Below, piece after piece: positions 15,788-25,004 of a stretch of DNA of 44,760 nucleotides. Numbering within the stretch: the stretch's first letter is position 1; every line of letters begins with the position of its first letter. Below the pieces are notes generated by a model. That model made no database searches. It saw nothing but the letters and a program-made list of their open reading frames with translations, and was not told the DNA's origin. Source of the stretch: Pseudomonadota bacterium (GTDB lineage: Bacteria > Pseudomonadota > Alphaproteobacteria > Azospirillales > Azospirillaceae); the NCBI GenBank assembly GCA_023423695.1, contig JAFAFA010000148.1, forward strand, positions 1-44,760, in the 5' to 3' direction. A program made the translations under genes and the position numbers.

Positions 15788-17576
15788 ATGCGGAACTCCC
15801 TCACGTTTCTCACCCGGACTCCGGTGGTCGCGGCTCTCCTCGTGGCGCTCGGCGTCGCGGCGGAATTCGCCAGCGGCTCCACCGTGCAGGTCTGGTCCTT
15901 TCTTCTGGTCAACATCCTGCTGGCCCAGAGCATCAACGTGCTGACCGGCGTCGCCGGGCAGATCTCGCTGGGGCACGCGGGCTTTCTCGGCATCGGCGCC
16001 TACGGGTCGGCCCTGCTGATGAAGAACCTGGGGCTTCCCCTGCCGCTGGCGCTGGTCGCCGGGGCGGCGATGGGCGGGGCCGGCGGCTGGCTGCTGTCCT
16101 TCGCCGCCGGCCGGGTCCGCGAGTTCTACCTCGCCATGATGACGCTCGGCTTCGGCATGATCTTCTACGAGGTGGTGCGTGAGTGGACCTCGGTGACCGG
16201 CGGCGTCGTGGGCCTCAGCGGCGTGGCGTCGCCCTCGCTCCGCACGCTGAGCCTGTTCGGCTGGCGGATCGACCCGGTCGCCTATTTCCAGATCATGCTG
16301 GCGGTGGTCGCCGCGGTGGTGTGGCTGCTGCGCAACTTCATCACCAGCCCCTACGGCCGCGCCTTCTTCGCCATCCACGTCAGCGAGGTCGCCGCCGGCA
16401 GCATCGGCGTCGCCCGCGCCCGGACCAAGCGCAATGCCTACACCCTCAGCGCGGCGCTGGCCGGACTGGCGGGCGGCTTCTATGCGCATCTCGTCGGCTA
16501 TCTGGGACCGGAGACCTTCGGCCTGCACCGCTCGGTCGAGGCGCTGGTCATGGCGGTGGTCGGGGGCCTCGGCACGCTGACCGGCCCGATCCTGGGCGCC
16601 ATCGTCTTCACCTATCTGCCGGAAAAACTTCAGGTCTTCGCCGAGTACCAGTTCATGGTCTACGGCCTGATCCTGCTGCTGTCCTTCGTGCTGCTGCCGC
16701 GCGGTCTGGCCGGGCTGCTGCTGCCGCGTCCGCGCTTCTCCAAGGACGTTGAGGCGCTGCCGCCTCCGCCGCCGGTGCCCCATGCCGTGACCGGAACCGG
16801 GCCGCTGCTGAACGCCGAGGGCGTCTCCATCAGTTTCCTCGGCCTGCGGGCGCTGGACAACGCGTCGGTGACGCTGCAACCGGGCGAGATCCTCGGGCTC
16901 GTCGGGCCCAACGGTTCGGGCAAGAGCACGCTGGTCAACATCATCAGCGGCATCTACCGGCCGGGCGACGGCGTGGTGCGGTTCGACGGCGGCGTCATCA
17001 CCGGCTTGGCCGACCACGCGGTGGCGCGGCGTGGCGTGCTGCGCACCTTCCAGGACCCGCGTCTGGTGCCGTCCTTCACGGTGCGGGAGAATGTGCTGCT
17101 CGGCGGCCACCGGCTCTACCGGCAGAACCCGCTGGCGGCGTCGCTGAACCTGCCGGGCGCGCTGCGGGAGGACGCCGAGATGCTCGGCCGGGCCGAGGCG
17201 ATCATGGCGATGGCCGGGCTGTCGCACCTCGCCGACACGCCCGTGCGCGATCTGCCCTACGGCGACCAGCGCATGACCGAGCTGTCGCGCGTCATCCTGG
17301 CGAACCCGCGCCTCGTCATGCTCGACGAACCCGCCGCCGGCCTGTCGGAAGGCGAACTCCTCAAGCTGGGCGGGCTGGTCCGTCATCTGAAGGAGCAGGG
17401 CGTCGGCGTGATCCTGATCGAGCATCACATGGACTTCCTCAACGAACTGGTCGACCGCGTCGTCGTGCTGGACAGCGGAAAGGTCATCTATCAGGGCGCC
17501 ATGGCCGGCATGTACCGCGACCCGGCCGTGGTCGCCGCCTATCTCGGCACCGAAACCCATCCGGGGGAGGCTGTTC

Positions 17577-17584
<8 letters not shown>
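15788..17584 (+). CDS. LivM-LivG fusion: permease plus ATPase (system 1)
   Basis: 598 residues. Residues 1 to about 320 form a LivM permease (ISLGHAGFLGIGAYGSALLM and multiple membrane segments; conserved GGLGTLTGPILGAIVFTYLP). After a proline-rich linker (LPPPPPVPHAV) an ABC ATPase of LivG type follows: Walker A GPNGSGKST near 373, signature LPYGDQRMTEL, Walker B RLVMLDEPAAGLS near 511, and the switch His in IEHHMDF. The fusion fixes permease and ATPase at 1:1. Its 3' end overlaps livF by 8 bp. System 2 has the same fusion. Confidence 0.95.
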
Positions 17585-18299
<715 letters not shown>

Positions 18300-18356
18300 G
18301 GGGCGGGGCGGAGGCTCTGCCCGCCTGAAAAGCAACGAAAACCGGGAGGAACGGCC

Positions 18357-19523
18357 ATGCAATCGGGTGTCTACGAGTTCCTGGCGCAGGATCGCGTCAT
18401 CTATGGCCGCCCGGCGGCCGAGGCCGTGACGGAGACCGCCGGGCGGCTGGGCAAGGACCGGCTGCTGATCGTGGCGAGCCGGACGCTCAGCCGCTCGACC
18501 GGCGTCGTCGCCGCCATCCGCGACGCGCTGGGCGCCCGGTGCGTCGGGGTGTTCGATTCCTGCATCGAGCATGTCCCGCGCGCCTCGGTCCTCGCTTTGG
18601 CCGAGGAGGTGCGGCGGCTGGAGCCGGACCTGATCGTCACGGTCGGCGGCGGCACCCCGATGGACACGGTGAAGGTGGCGCTGGTGGCGCTGGCCCAGGG
18701 CATCACCGACGAGGCCGGCTTCGATGCCGCGCGCATCCGCGTCGCCGAGGACGGCACCCGCATCGTCCCGATGGTGAAGGATCCGCCGCTGCGCCAGATC
18801 ATCGTGCCGACCACCCTGTCGGGGGCCGAATTCTCCAACCTCGGCGGCGCCACCGATCCCACCCGGCAGGTGAAGGATCTCTACACCGGGCGGTACATCG
18901 GCGGGCAGGTGGTCATCCTCGACCCCGCCGTGACGGTCCACACGCCGGACCGGCTGTGGCTGTCCACCGGCATCCGCGCTGTCGATCACGCGGTGGAGAC
19001 GGTGTGCTCGCGCAAGCCCCAGCCCTTCACCGACGCGACGTGCCTGCACGGGCTGGCCATGCTGGCGCGCTCCCTGCCCCTCAACCAGTCCAGTCCGGAC
19101 AACCTCGACGCCCGGCTGGACAGCCAGCTCGGCGTCTGGCTGGCCTCGACCGGGCTGGGGCGGGTGGAGTGGGGGGCCAGCCACGGCATCGGCCACCAGC
19201 TTGGCGCGGTTGCCAACGTGCCGCACGGCCATTGCTCCTGCGTCATGCTGCCGAGCGTGCTGCGCTGGAACCGGGCGGTGAACGCCGACCGTCAGGCGCT
19301 GGTGGCGCGGGCGCTCGGGCGCGAGGACGGCGACACGGCGGCGGCGGTCGCGGAGCTGGTCCGCGCGCTGGGGCAGCCGGACAGCCTGCGCGCGGTCGGG
19401 GTGACGCGCGACCATTTCGCCGCCATCGCCGCCGGCGCCATGCAGAACATGATGGTCCGCAGCAACCCGCGCCCGATCACCGGCGAGGCCGACATCCGGG
19501 AGATCCTCGAACTGGCCTGGTAG
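18357..19523 (+). CDS. Iron-containing alcohol dehydrogenase, maleylacetate-reductase-like
   Basis: 388 residues. Group III (Fe-dependent) dehydrogenase fold: Rossmann-like N-terminus with VTVGGGTPMDTVKVAL (nucleotide binding), IIVPTTLSGAEFSNLGGATD, and a helical domain with metal ligands in TGIRAVDHAVETVC and GASHGIGHQLGA plus the VPHGHCSCVMLP block. The TTLSGAE/S and overall length match maleylacetate reductases and relatives, which reduce oxo-carboxylates with NAD(P)H. In this operon it would reduce a carbonyl made by the pathway; the substrate is not provable. Last gene before the terminator at 19565. Confidence 0.88.
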   Translation: MQSGVYEFLAQDRVIYGRPAAEAVTETAGRLGKDRLLIVASRTLSRSTGVVAAIRDALGARCVGVFDSCIEHVPRASVLALAEEVRRLEPDLIVTVGGGTPMDTVKVALVALAQGITDEAGFDAARIRVAEDGTRIVPMVKDPPLRQIIVPTTLSGAEFSNLGGATDPTRQVKDLYTGRYIGGQVVILDPAVTVHTPDRLWLSTGIRAVDHAVETVCSRKPQPFTDATCLHGLAMLARSLPLNQSSPDNLDARLDSQLGVWLASTGLGRVEWGASHGIGHQLGAVANVPHGHCSCVMLPSVLRWNRAVNADRQALVARALGREDGDTAAAVAELVRALGQPDSLRAVGVTRDHFAAIAAGAMQNMMVRSNPRPITGEADIREILELAW

Positions 19524-19564
19524 CCGTCGGCGACGGCGGCCCAACTCCGATCCGCAAGCTTCAG

Positions 19565-19594
19565 AAGGCCCCGCCTCCCCGGCGGGGCCTTTTG
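19565..19594 (+). terminator. Rho-independent terminator
   Basis: AAGGCCCCGCC (19565-19575), a five-base loop and GGCGGGGCCTT (19581-19591) form an 11-bp GC-rich stem followed by a short T run. It closes the liv/Fe-ADH operon 42 bp after the dehydrogenase stop and separates it from the IclR operon. Confidence 0.85.
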
Positions 19595-19664
19595 CCGTTC
19601 CGGGTCCAGCCCTGTGAAATGACTATGGGGGCATGCGTTTTCAGCAATCCTGACGACGGATGAT

Positions 19665-19740
19665 TCGTTTGACCAACAATAAAAAGACCGCCACAATCTT
19701 TATAGAAAATAGAATTCTCCATAGAGATTGAAGGCGCGCC
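19665..19740 (+). promoter_or_regulatory. AT-rich promoter region of the IclR operon
   Basis: An AT-rich island, unusual in this GC-rich DNA, precedes iclR. It contains repeated ATAGA blocks at about 19702, 19709 and 19721 and the palindrome AGAATTCT (19711-19718). IclR proteins often bind 12-20 bp palindromes overlapping their own promoter, so this is a likely promoter/operator. Exact -35/-10 boxes are not assigned. Confidence 0.4.
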
Positions 19741-20571
19741 ATGCTGATGGATGATCAGGACAAGGACAGCGTGGCGCTCAACACCGGCAAGCCGGTCGGC
19801 GCGGTGGTCAGCGCTCTGGCGATCCTGCGTTATCTGGCGTCCCAGGACGGCGCGGTGTCGAGCATCCAGACCGCCCGCGCCCTGGGGCTGAACCCCAGCA
19901 CCTGCTTCAATATCCTCAAGACGCTGGTTGCCGAACGGGTCGTCCATTTCGAGGAGGCCGGCAAGGCCTACCGGCTGGGATCCGGGCTGGTGGAACTGGC
20001 GGGCAGCGCGCTCGATCAGGTCGGCTACACCCGGCTCATCCACCCGGAACTGGAGCGGCTCGCCGCCGCGTGGCAGACGCCGATGACGGCGTGGCTGCGC
20101 GTCAGCAACGCCCGCGTCATGCTGGTGGACCGGGCGGAGAGCACCTCGACCATCCAGATCCACATGCGGATCGGCCACCGCCTGCCGCTGCTGGTCGGCG
20201 CGCTCGGGCGCTGCATGGCGGCGCACGCCGGGCTTCCGTTGGACGAGATGAAACGGCAGTACGCCGCCATCCGGCAGGACAACCCGCACTCCTTCGACCG
20301 GTTCCTGGAGGAGGTCGAGACGGCGCGGGCCGCCGGCTACGCGGTGGACCGCGACGGCTTCGCGCGCGGCGTGACGACGGTCTCCAGTCCGGTGCTTGAT
20401 GCCGGGGGCACGCCCTTCCTGGCGCTGTCGGCGGTCGGGCTGACGGCGCAATTCTCCGACGAACGGGTCGCGGCGATGGCCGCCGACCTGCGCGACACCA
20501 CGGGGCGGATCGGCCGGCAGCTCGCCGGCTCCTTCCGCGGCACCCCTCATCACCGGGAGAGCACGCAATGA
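19741..20571 (+). CDS. IclR-family transcriptional regulator
   Basis: 276 residues from ATG at 19741 (a second ATG at 19747). N-terminal winged helix: AVVSALAILRYLASQDGAVS then SIQTARALGLNPSTCFNILK, YRLGSGLVELA. The C-terminal effector domain has the usual VDRDGFARGVTTVSSPVLDA and GGTPFLALSAVGL blocks. IclR proteins in catabolic clusters sense small carboxylates or aromatic acids. It overlaps the thiolase-like gene by ATGA, so it is cotranscribed with the pathway it probably controls, implying autoregulation. Confidence 0.93.
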   Translation: MLMDDQDKDSVALNTGKPVGAVVSALAILRYLASQDGAVSSIQTARALGLNPSTCFNILKTLVAERVVHFEEAGKAYRLGSGLVELAGSALDQVGYTRLIHPELERLAAAWQTPMTAWLRVSNARVMLVDRAESTSTIQIHMRIGHRLPLLVGALGRCMAAHAGLPLDEMKRQYAAIRQDNPHSFDRFLEEVETARAAGYAVDRDGFARGVTTVSSPVLDAGGTPFLALSAVGLTAQFSDERVAAMAADLRDTTGRIGRQLAGSFRGTPHHRESTQ

Positions 20572-21728
20572 CACCCGTCATATCCGGGGTCGCCGACACC
20601 GCCGTCGGCCGGCTCGACGGCAGGAGCTGCATGGCGCTCCACGCCGAGGCCGCAACGGCGGCGCTGGCCGACGCCGGCCTGCGGGCGAACGAGGTGGACG
20701 GCGTGCTCTGCGCCTATTCGCTGGCCGAGCCGCATCTGATGCTGTCCTCGGTCTTCAACGAGTATTTCGGCATCACTCCGGCCTACAGCGCCGCCGTCCA
20801 GGCCGGCGGGGCGACCGCCTGCGCGCTGGTGATGCAGGCTGCCGCCTTGGTGCGGGCGGGGATCTGCCGCAACGTGCTGGCGGTCTGCGCTGACAACCGC
20901 CTGAGTGGCATGGGCCGGGGTGGGGCGGTGGCGGCGCTGGCCGAGGTCGGGCACCCGCAGTTCGAGCGCCCCTATGGCCTGTCGATCCCGGCGGCCTACG
21001 CGCTGGTTGCTCGCCGCTGCATGCACGAGCGCGGCGTCGCTCCCGACGTCTTCGCCGAGCAGCTTGCTGCCATCGCTGTGACCCAGCGCGGCCACGCCCG
21101 CCGCCACCCCAAGGCGCAGGCCCGCGACCCGCTGACCATGGAACAGGCGCTGTCCGCCCGCATGATCGCCGACCCGCTGCGGCTGTTCGACTGCTGTCTG
21201 GTGTCGGACGGCGGGGCCGCCATCGTGGTCAGCGCCGCCGATGTCGCCGCCGACCACGGCGACCGGTCCGTGTCGATCCTCGGTTACGGCCAGATGAACA
21301 CCCACGAGCATGTCTTCGCCATGCCGTCCCTGACCGATTTCGGCTGCCGGCAATCGGCGGCGCAGGCCTTCGCCATGGCCGGGTTGGGTCCGTCCGACAT
21401 CGACGTCGCCGAGATCTACGACAGCTTCACCATCACCCTGCTGGCCGAGCTGGAATCCATCGGTTTCTTCCCGAAGGGGGAGGCCGGACCGGCGATCCTC
21501 GGCGGTGCGCTGGAGCTGGACGGGATCCTGCCCTGCAACACCCATGGCGGGCTGCTGTCCTACGCCCATTCCGGCGCCGCCGGGGGGATGTTCCACATCG
21601 TCGAGGCGGTGCGGCAACTGCGCGGCGAGGCCGACCTGCGGCAGGTGGCGGGGGCGGAGACCGCCTTCGTCCACGGCGACGGCGGCATCCTGTCGGCCCA
21701 CTGCTCGCTGATCCTGGGGAGGGCCTGA
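20568..21728 (+). CDS. Thiolase-fold lipid-transfer-type protein, probable retro-aldolase
   Basis: 386 residues of the SCP-x/non-specific lipid-transfer thiolase subfamily: VISGVADTAVGRL, VAEIYDSFTITLLAELESIG, NTHGGLLSYAHSGAAGGMFH, then IVEAVRQLRGEADLRQV. The position of the nucleophilic Cys reads AAVQAGGATA (about residues 75-84) with Gly instead of Cys, and the C-terminal Cys loop reads GDGGILSA, so both thiolytic Cys are missing. Known proteins of this kind that partner with DUF35 (mycobacterial Ltp2) are aldolases cleaving beta-hydroxyacyl-CoAs, using Tyr residues; Tyr in EIYDS and in LLSYAH are candidates. The next gene is a DUF35 protein, then MaoC-type hydratases, exactly the partners expected. 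Confidence 0.88.
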   Translation: MTPVISGVADTAVGRLDGRSCMALHAEAATAALADAGLRANEVDGVLCAYSLAEPHLMLSSVFNEYFGITPAYSAAVQAGGATACALVMQAAALVRAGICRNVLAVCADNRLSGMGRGGAVAALAEVGHPQFERPYGLSIPAAYALVARRCMHERGVAPDVFAEQLAAIAVTQRGHARRHPKAQARDPLTMEQALSARMIADPLRLFDCCLVSDGGAAIVVSAADVAADHGDRSVSILGYGQMNTHEHVFAMPSLTDFGCRQSAAQAFAMAGLGPSDIDVAEIYDSFTITLLAELESIGFFPKGEAGPAILGGALELDGILPCNTHGGLLSYAHSGAAGGMFHIVEAVRQLRGEADLRQVAGAETAFVHGDGGILSAHCSLILGRA

Positions 21729-21729
21729 G

Positions 21730-22137
21730 ATGAACGCCGCCAAACCGGCTCCGCTGATCACCGCCGACACCCGGTCCTTCTGGGACGCCTGCGCGCGGGG
21801 GGTGCTGACCTACCAGCGCTGTCCGGCCTGCGACCATGTCCAGTTTCCGGCGCGGCCCTTCTGCACCCGCTGCCGCGCCGCCGGCCCGGTGGAGGAACGC
21901 TCCACCGGTCTCGGCACCATCCACAGCCACACCATCGTCCACCGGGCGCCGACACCGGCCTTCCGGGACGAGGTGCCCTATGTCATCGCGCTGGTCGATC
22001 TCGACGAGGGCTTCCGCCTGATGGCGAACCTGCGCGATTGCCCCCTCGCGGACCTCCGCATCGGCTTGCGGGTCCGCGTCCTCTTCGAGCCGATGGCCGA
22101 CGGCGGCGCCTTGCCGCAGGTCCGGCCACTGGAGTGA
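21730..22137 (+). CDS. DUF35 zinc-ribbon/OB-fold protein, thiolase partner
   Basis: 135 residues. Zinc ribbon Cys31-x2-Cys34 ... Cys45-x2-Cys48 in RCPACDHVQFPARPFCTRC, then an OB fold (GLGTIHSHTIVHRAPTPAF, VIALVDLDEGFRLMANLR). DUF35 proteins bind thiolase-fold enzymes and help present CoA substrates; in steroid side-chain degradation the DUF35 domain of ChsH2 is required for Ltp2 aldolase activity. Here it is a free-standing protein one base after the thiolase-fold gene, supporting a two-protein complex. Confidence 0.9.
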   Translation: MNAAKPAPLITADTRSFWDACARGVLTYQRCPACDHVQFPARPFCTRCRAAGPVEERSTGLGTIHSHTIVHRAPTPAFRDEVPYVIALVDLDEGFRLMANLRDCPLADLRIGLRVRVLFEPMADGGALPQVRPLE

Positions 22138-22157
22138 ACCCTGCTGGAGGGACATCC

Positions 22158-22541
22158 ATGTATGTGTTCGACACGCTTCCCGTGGGCACCGCCTTCGGCG
22201 CCCAGGAGCTTCACCTGTCCGACGCGTTGATGGCGCGCTGGACCAGCCTCTACCCCGACGACCGGCCGGACGGGCGGATGCCCGCCGGGATGATCGCGGT
22301 GGCCTCCATGCGGGCCTATTCCGATCTGGTGGCGCCGCGCCCGCCGGGAAACGTCCACGGTTCGCAACATTACGAGATGCTGCGGCGCCCGGCGCTGGGC
22401 GAGCGGCTGACCACCACCATCGCCTGCGCCGGCAAGGAGGTGAAGCGCGACCGCCGCTGGGTCCATTTCGACACCGAGACGGTGGGGGAGGACGGCACGC
22501 CCTGCTTTCGCGGCCGGATGACCGTGCTGTGGGCGGCATGA
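22158..22541 (+). CDS. MaoC-like hotdog protein, probably non-catalytic partner
   Basis: 127 residues from ATG at 22158 (GGAGG upstream). Hotdog-fold features appear in FDTLPVGTAFGAQELHLSDA, RPPGNVHGSQHYEMLRRPAL and GERLTTTIACAGKEVKRDRR, typical of MaoC/FAS1A-like halves. The hydratase motif D-x4-H is not present at the expected site (SLYPDDRPDGRMPAG). Together with the next gene, which has the motif, it probably forms a heteromer, as ChsH1/ChsH2 do. The stop overlaps the next start by ATGA. Confidence 0.75.
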   Translation: MYVFDTLPVGTAFGAQELHLSDALMARWTSLYPDDRPDGRMPAGMIAVASMRAYSDLVAPRPPGNVHGSQHYEMLRRPALGERLTTTIACAGKEVKRDRRWVHFDTETVGEDGTPCFRGRMTVLWAA

Positions 22542-22930
22542 CGATGACGGAAACCCTCGCTCACGTCTCCAAGCGCATCGACCGGGCGGCGATCCGGCTC
22601 TACGCCGAGCTGACCGACGATTTCAACCCGATCCACCTCGACCCCGATTTCGCGGCGACGACGCCGATGAAGGGCATCATTGCCCACGGCCTGCTGTCGG
22701 TGAACCTGCTGTGGCAGTCGGTGCGCCAGACCCTGGGCGACGAGGCGGTGTCCGACGCGACGCTCGACATCCGCTTCCTGCGCCCGGTCCGCGAGGACGA
22801 CGTCGTGACGGCGGGCGGGACGCGGCGGGCGGACGGCGACGGCTACGACGTGTGGATCGCCAACCAGCATGGCGAGACGGTGATCGCCGGCCGCATGGCG
22901 CACCCGGCCGACGGACGGGCCGCGTCATGA
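22538..22930 (+). CDS. MaoC-type (R)-enoyl-CoA hydratase
   Basis: 130 residues from ATG at 22538. Hydratase-2 motif intact: YAELTDDFNPIHLDPDFAA with Asp28 and His33 as the likely catalytic pair, followed by GIIAHGLLSVNLLW. It should add water to an enoyl-CoA to make a beta-hydroxyacyl-CoA, the substrate a retro-aldolase needs. It is coupled at both ends (ATGA overlaps) to the MaoC-like partner and the crotonase, so all are made together. Confidence 0.88.
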   Translation: MTMTETLAHVSKRIDRAAIRLYAELTDDFNPIHLDPDFAATTPMKGIIAHGLLSVNLLWQSVRQTLGDEAVSDATLDIRFLRPVREDDVVTAGGTRRADGDGYDVWIANQHGETVIAGRMAHPADGRAAS

Positions 22931-23673
22931 CCGGGGCCGTGCTCGTCCGCGACGACGGCGACCTGCGCCGGGTGACGCTGAACCGGCCGGAGAAGATCAA
23001 CGCGCTCGACACCGCGATGCTGCGGGCGCTGGCCGACGCCATCGCGGGCGCGCCGGCCGCCGGAGCCGCCCTGGTGGTGATCGACGGCGCCGGCCCGCGC
23101 GGCTTCTGCGCCGGTGGCGACGTCGCCGAAATGGGACGCGGCCCAGACGTCTTCGCCGCGCAGGAGGAGGCGCTGCGCGCGGCGATGCAGGCGCTGCACG
23201 GGTCGGCGGTGCCGGTCGTCAGCGTGGTGCATGGGCGCACACTGGGGGCCGGCTGCATCGTGGCGTGCCTCAGCGATTTGGTGCTGGGCGCCGACAGCGT
23301 GCAGTTCGGCTTTCCCGAGATGCGCTTCGGTCTCTACCCGGCCTTCGTCCACGCCGCGCTGACCGAACGGCTGCCGGCGGCGCTCGCCTTCCAGATCCTG
23401 GCGGGCGGGCGGATGATGACGGCGGCCGAGGCCTACGGCTTCGGTTTCCTGACCGAAATCCTGCCGTACGGCGGGTTCGCCGAGTCGGCCGAGGCGCGCA
23501 TCGCCCATTACCGCGAGCGGATCGACGCGCTTGTCATCGGCCGCCGCATCCTGCGGATGGAGGACCGCCCGTCGATGGCGGAGAAGACCCGGCGGCTGGC
23601 ACCGCTGCTGGCCGAGAACCACGCGGCCCCGTCCGTCCGGCGGCTTCTGGCCGATCTGTCCTTCGCCCGCTGA
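22927..23673 (+). CDS. Enoyl-CoA hydratase/isomerase family protein
   Basis: 248 residues from ATG at 22927 (ATGA overlap). Crotonase motifs: VTLNRPEKINALDTAML, GFCAGGDVAEMGRG, GRTLGAGCIVACLSDLVLG, FGFPEMRFGLYPAFVHAAL. The second catalytic Glu region (normally PGAGGTQRL) is PAFVHAAL, resembling 3-hydroxyisobutyryl-CoA hydrolase/isomerase branches more than classical hydratase. A thioesterase, isomerase or atypical hydratase role is possible. Last gene of the IclR operon. Confidence 0.85.
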   Translation: MTGAVLVRDDGDLRRVTLNRPEKINALDTAMLRALADAIAGAPAAGAALVVIDGAGPRGFCAGGDVAEMGRGPDVFAAQEEALRAAMQALHGSAVPVVSVVHGRTLGAGCIVACLSDLVLGADSVQFGFPEMRFGLYPAFVHAALTERLPAALAFQILAGGRMMTAAEAYGFGFLTEILPYGGFAESAEARIAHYRERIDALVIGRRILRMEDRPSMAEKTRRLAPLLAENHAAPSVRRLLADLSFAR

Positions 23674-23751
23674 GGCGCGGGCCTCGAAACGACAACGAGT
23701 CCCGCCAACGGGACCGCGTCACCCCCAACACCCGATTCCTGGGAGGGAACG

Positions 23752-24894
23752 ATGTCGATACGCACCAGTTTCGCCGTTTTGGCTCTGGGCACCGTCTTCG
23801 CCGGCAGCGCCTTGGCCGCCGACCCGGAGGTCTACAAGATCGGCGGCATCTTCGCGATGACCGGCGCCTCGCCCCATTACGGCAAGGTGATGAGCGGCGG
23901 CGCGCAGCTCGCGGTGGACGAGATCAACGCCAAGGGCGGTATCGACGGCACCAAGCTGCAACTGGTCATCGAGGACCACAAGAGCGGCAGCGCCCAGGCC
24001 GCCGTCGCCGGGATGAACCGGCTGATCGACGTCGAGGGGGTGAAGGCGGTGCTGCCGTCCTTCTCCACGGTGACGCTCGCCACCATGCCGATCGGCGACC
24101 AGAAGAAGATCCTGATGCTGAACGGCGGCGGGGTCAGCGCCCAGACGGTCGGCACCTCGCCCTACATGTTCAACATCCGCTCCATGGCGTCGGATCTGGC
24201 CGGCGGCATCGCCCACCGCGCGGCGGAGCAGGGCGCCAAGAAGCTCGCCCAGATCGCCATCAAATCGGAGTTCGGCGACGCCACCATCGCCGCCACCACC
24301 AAAGCCTGGGAAGGCATGGGGCTGAAGATGGTCGCCGCCGAGCAGTTCCAGGCCGACGCCGCCAACATCGACACCCAGGTCGCCAAGCTGCGCGCCTCGC
24401 AGCCCGACGCCATCGCCAACTGGCCGACGACCCCGCAGGCCGGTCTGGCGGTCAAGCGCCTGCGCGAACTGGGCATGAAGCAGCCGGTCTACTGCATGGA
24501 ATGGACCGCCGAGGACACCAAGGTCGCCGGCAAGCACGCGGAGGGTGTCGAGGTGGTTACAGACTATTTCGCCGCCACCGACGAGAACCCGTGGTCCAAG
24601 CGCTTCGCCGAAGCCTACAAGGCGAAATTCGGCGACATGCCAGACTTCTACGCCGCGAACTACTACGAGGGCGTCTACGTGATCGCCGAGCTGATCCGGC
24701 GGTCGAAGGCCAAGGGCGGCGACTACTACACCGGCGAGCGTCTGGTGGAGGCGCTGTGGGAGAATCCGACCTTCGACAGCGTCTACGGTAAGACGCTGAC
24801 CTTCCGCAAGAACGGTGTGGCGCAGAAGCCGGTCGCGGTCTTCCGCCTTGAGAACGGCGCACCGAAATTCGTGAAGTTCACGTTGGCCGAGTGA
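23752..24894 (+). CDS. Branched-chain-type ABC substrate-binding protein (system 2)
   Basis: 380 residues with a signal peptide ending near GSALAADPE. Mature start YKIGGIFAMTGASPHYGKVM and AVDEINAKGGIDGTKLQLVI identify a periplasmic Leu/Ile/Val-type receptor, divergent from the system 1 receptor. The YYEGVYVIAELIRRSKA block near the C-terminus is common in receptors of this type. Begins the fourth operon of the island; two distinct receptors suggest two ligands, for example the substrate and a related acid or a pathway intermediate. Confidence 0.92.
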   Translation: MSIRTSFAVLALGTVFAGSALAADPEVYKIGGIFAMTGASPHYGKVMSGGAQLAVDEINAKGGIDGTKLQLVIEDHKSGSAQAAVAGMNRLIDVEGVKAVLPSFSTVTLATMPIGDQKKILMLNGGGVSAQTVGTSPYMFNIRSMASDLAGGIAHRAAEQGAKKLAQIAIKSEFGDATIAATTKAWEGMGLKMVAAEQFQADAANIDTQVAKLRASQPDAIANWPTTPQAGLAVKRLRELGMKQPVYCMEWTAEDTKVAGKHAEGVEVVTDYFAATDENPWSKRFAEAYKAKFGDMPDFYAANYYEGVYVIAELIRRSKAKGGDYYTGERLVEALWENPTFDSVYGKTLTFRKNGVAQKPVAVFRLENGAPKFVKFTLAE

Positions 24895-24921
24895 TCGCCG
24901 TTCCGATGCGCCCTCTTTTTC

Positions 24922-24950
24922 AACCCTCTCCCCAAGGGGGGAGAGGGTTT
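24922..24950 (+). terminator. Hairpin between livK and livH (system 2)
   Basis: AACCCTCTCCCC at 24922-24933 pairs with GGGGAGAGGGTT ending about 24949 across a short loop: a 12-bp GC-rich stem ending in TTT. Same location and style as the hairpin at 14832, so probably an attenuator or mRNA stabiliser behind the receptor gene, or a dispersed palindrome recruited there. Confidence 0.55.
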
Positions 24951-25004
24951 CCGCCGGTGCCTCGAGCGCCCGCAAGGGGGCGACTTCGCCCAGGAGCCCA
25001 TCCC

